Shown: positions 5,169 through 5,210 of the stretch, piece by piece
How positions within the stretch are numbered: the stretch's first letter is position 1
Layout of the letters: the number at the start of each line of letters is the position of its first letter
DNA from: Deltaproteobacteria bacterium
GTDB lineage: Bacteria; Desulfobacterota; Desulfobacteria; Desulfobacterales; ETH-SRB1
DNA: 5,210 nt
Direction of reading: 5' to 3'
NCBI GenBank assembly: GCA_030627405.1
Contig: DAOUSD010000161.1
Coordinates: forward strand, 1 to 5,210
Program-made: the position numbers and the translations under genes
The notes under the pieces: generated by a model
The model's database searches: none
What the model was told of the DNA's origin: nothing
The model's input: only the letters and a program-made list of their open reading frames with translations

Positions 5169-5210
5169 TTATAGTAATACGAAATGAAAAGCTTTCTTTT
5201 ATCGGTAAAA

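Noticed and set aside
1..5210. CRISPR arrays, tRNA, rRNA or riboswitch.
   Set aside because: No regularly spaced repeats, cloverleaf or known riboswitch core was seen on either strand.

Overview
The window suggests a bacterium of moderate G+C, most plausibly an anaerobe of the Desulfobacterota (former deltaproteobacterial) type. This is inference. It rests on the style of the REP-associated transposase relic at the left end and on the ene-reductase/Fe-S/universal-stress fusion. No rRNA, tRNA or marker gene is present to settle the taxonomy.

Layout. Positions 1-774 hold no intact gene, but the region is not empty. It contains a decayed REP-associated tyrosine transposase (RAYT, Y1_Tnp/HUH family) on the minus strand (135-490). 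A REP-type hairpin (100-121) lies just past its broken end, and a short minus-strand coding-like remnant lies at 4-84. A second dispersed-repeat-like element sits at 604-640, followed by a weak promoter candidate. Positions 775-3710 hold a tight two-gene plus-strand unit. The first gene (775-2400) encodes a 541-residue old-yellow-enzyme-type FMN oxidoreductase with a four-cysteine [4Fe-4S] motif, fused to a complete UspA domain with an ATP-binding signature. The second (2397-3710) encodes a 437-residue FAD-dependent oxidoreductase resembling the geranylgeranyl reductase/monooxygenase superfamily. The genes overlap by 4 bp (ATGA), so translational coupling is expected. A convergent minus-strand gene (3784-5085) encodes an AlbA_2 (Schlafen-like) plus GHKL-ATPase protein of the COG2865 type. 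It is visibly richer in G+C than the other two genes. A strong GC-rich hairpin (5144-5168) lies upstream of it.

How the genes may work together. Well-studied relatives of the first protein (2,4-dienoyl-CoA reductase, trimethylamine dehydrogenase) carry FMN barrel, [4Fe-4S] cluster and a C-terminal FAD/nucleotide-binding module in one chain. Here that module is absent, a Usp domain occupies its place, and a separate FAD protein is encoded immediately downstream. The working hypothesis is a two-protein redox unit in which electrons pass between FMN, Fe-S and FAD in trans, with the ATP-binding Usp domain as sensor or assembly module. Substrate and direction are unknown. The AlbA_2/ATPase gene is probably an unrelated accessory or regulatory gene acquired separately.

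The clearest unusual signals are the OYE-FeS-Usp fusion coupled to an FAD partner, and a RAYT relic whose decay steps (lost start, 13-bp tandem duplication, Trp-to-stop, late frameshift, missing C-terminus) can be read one by one.
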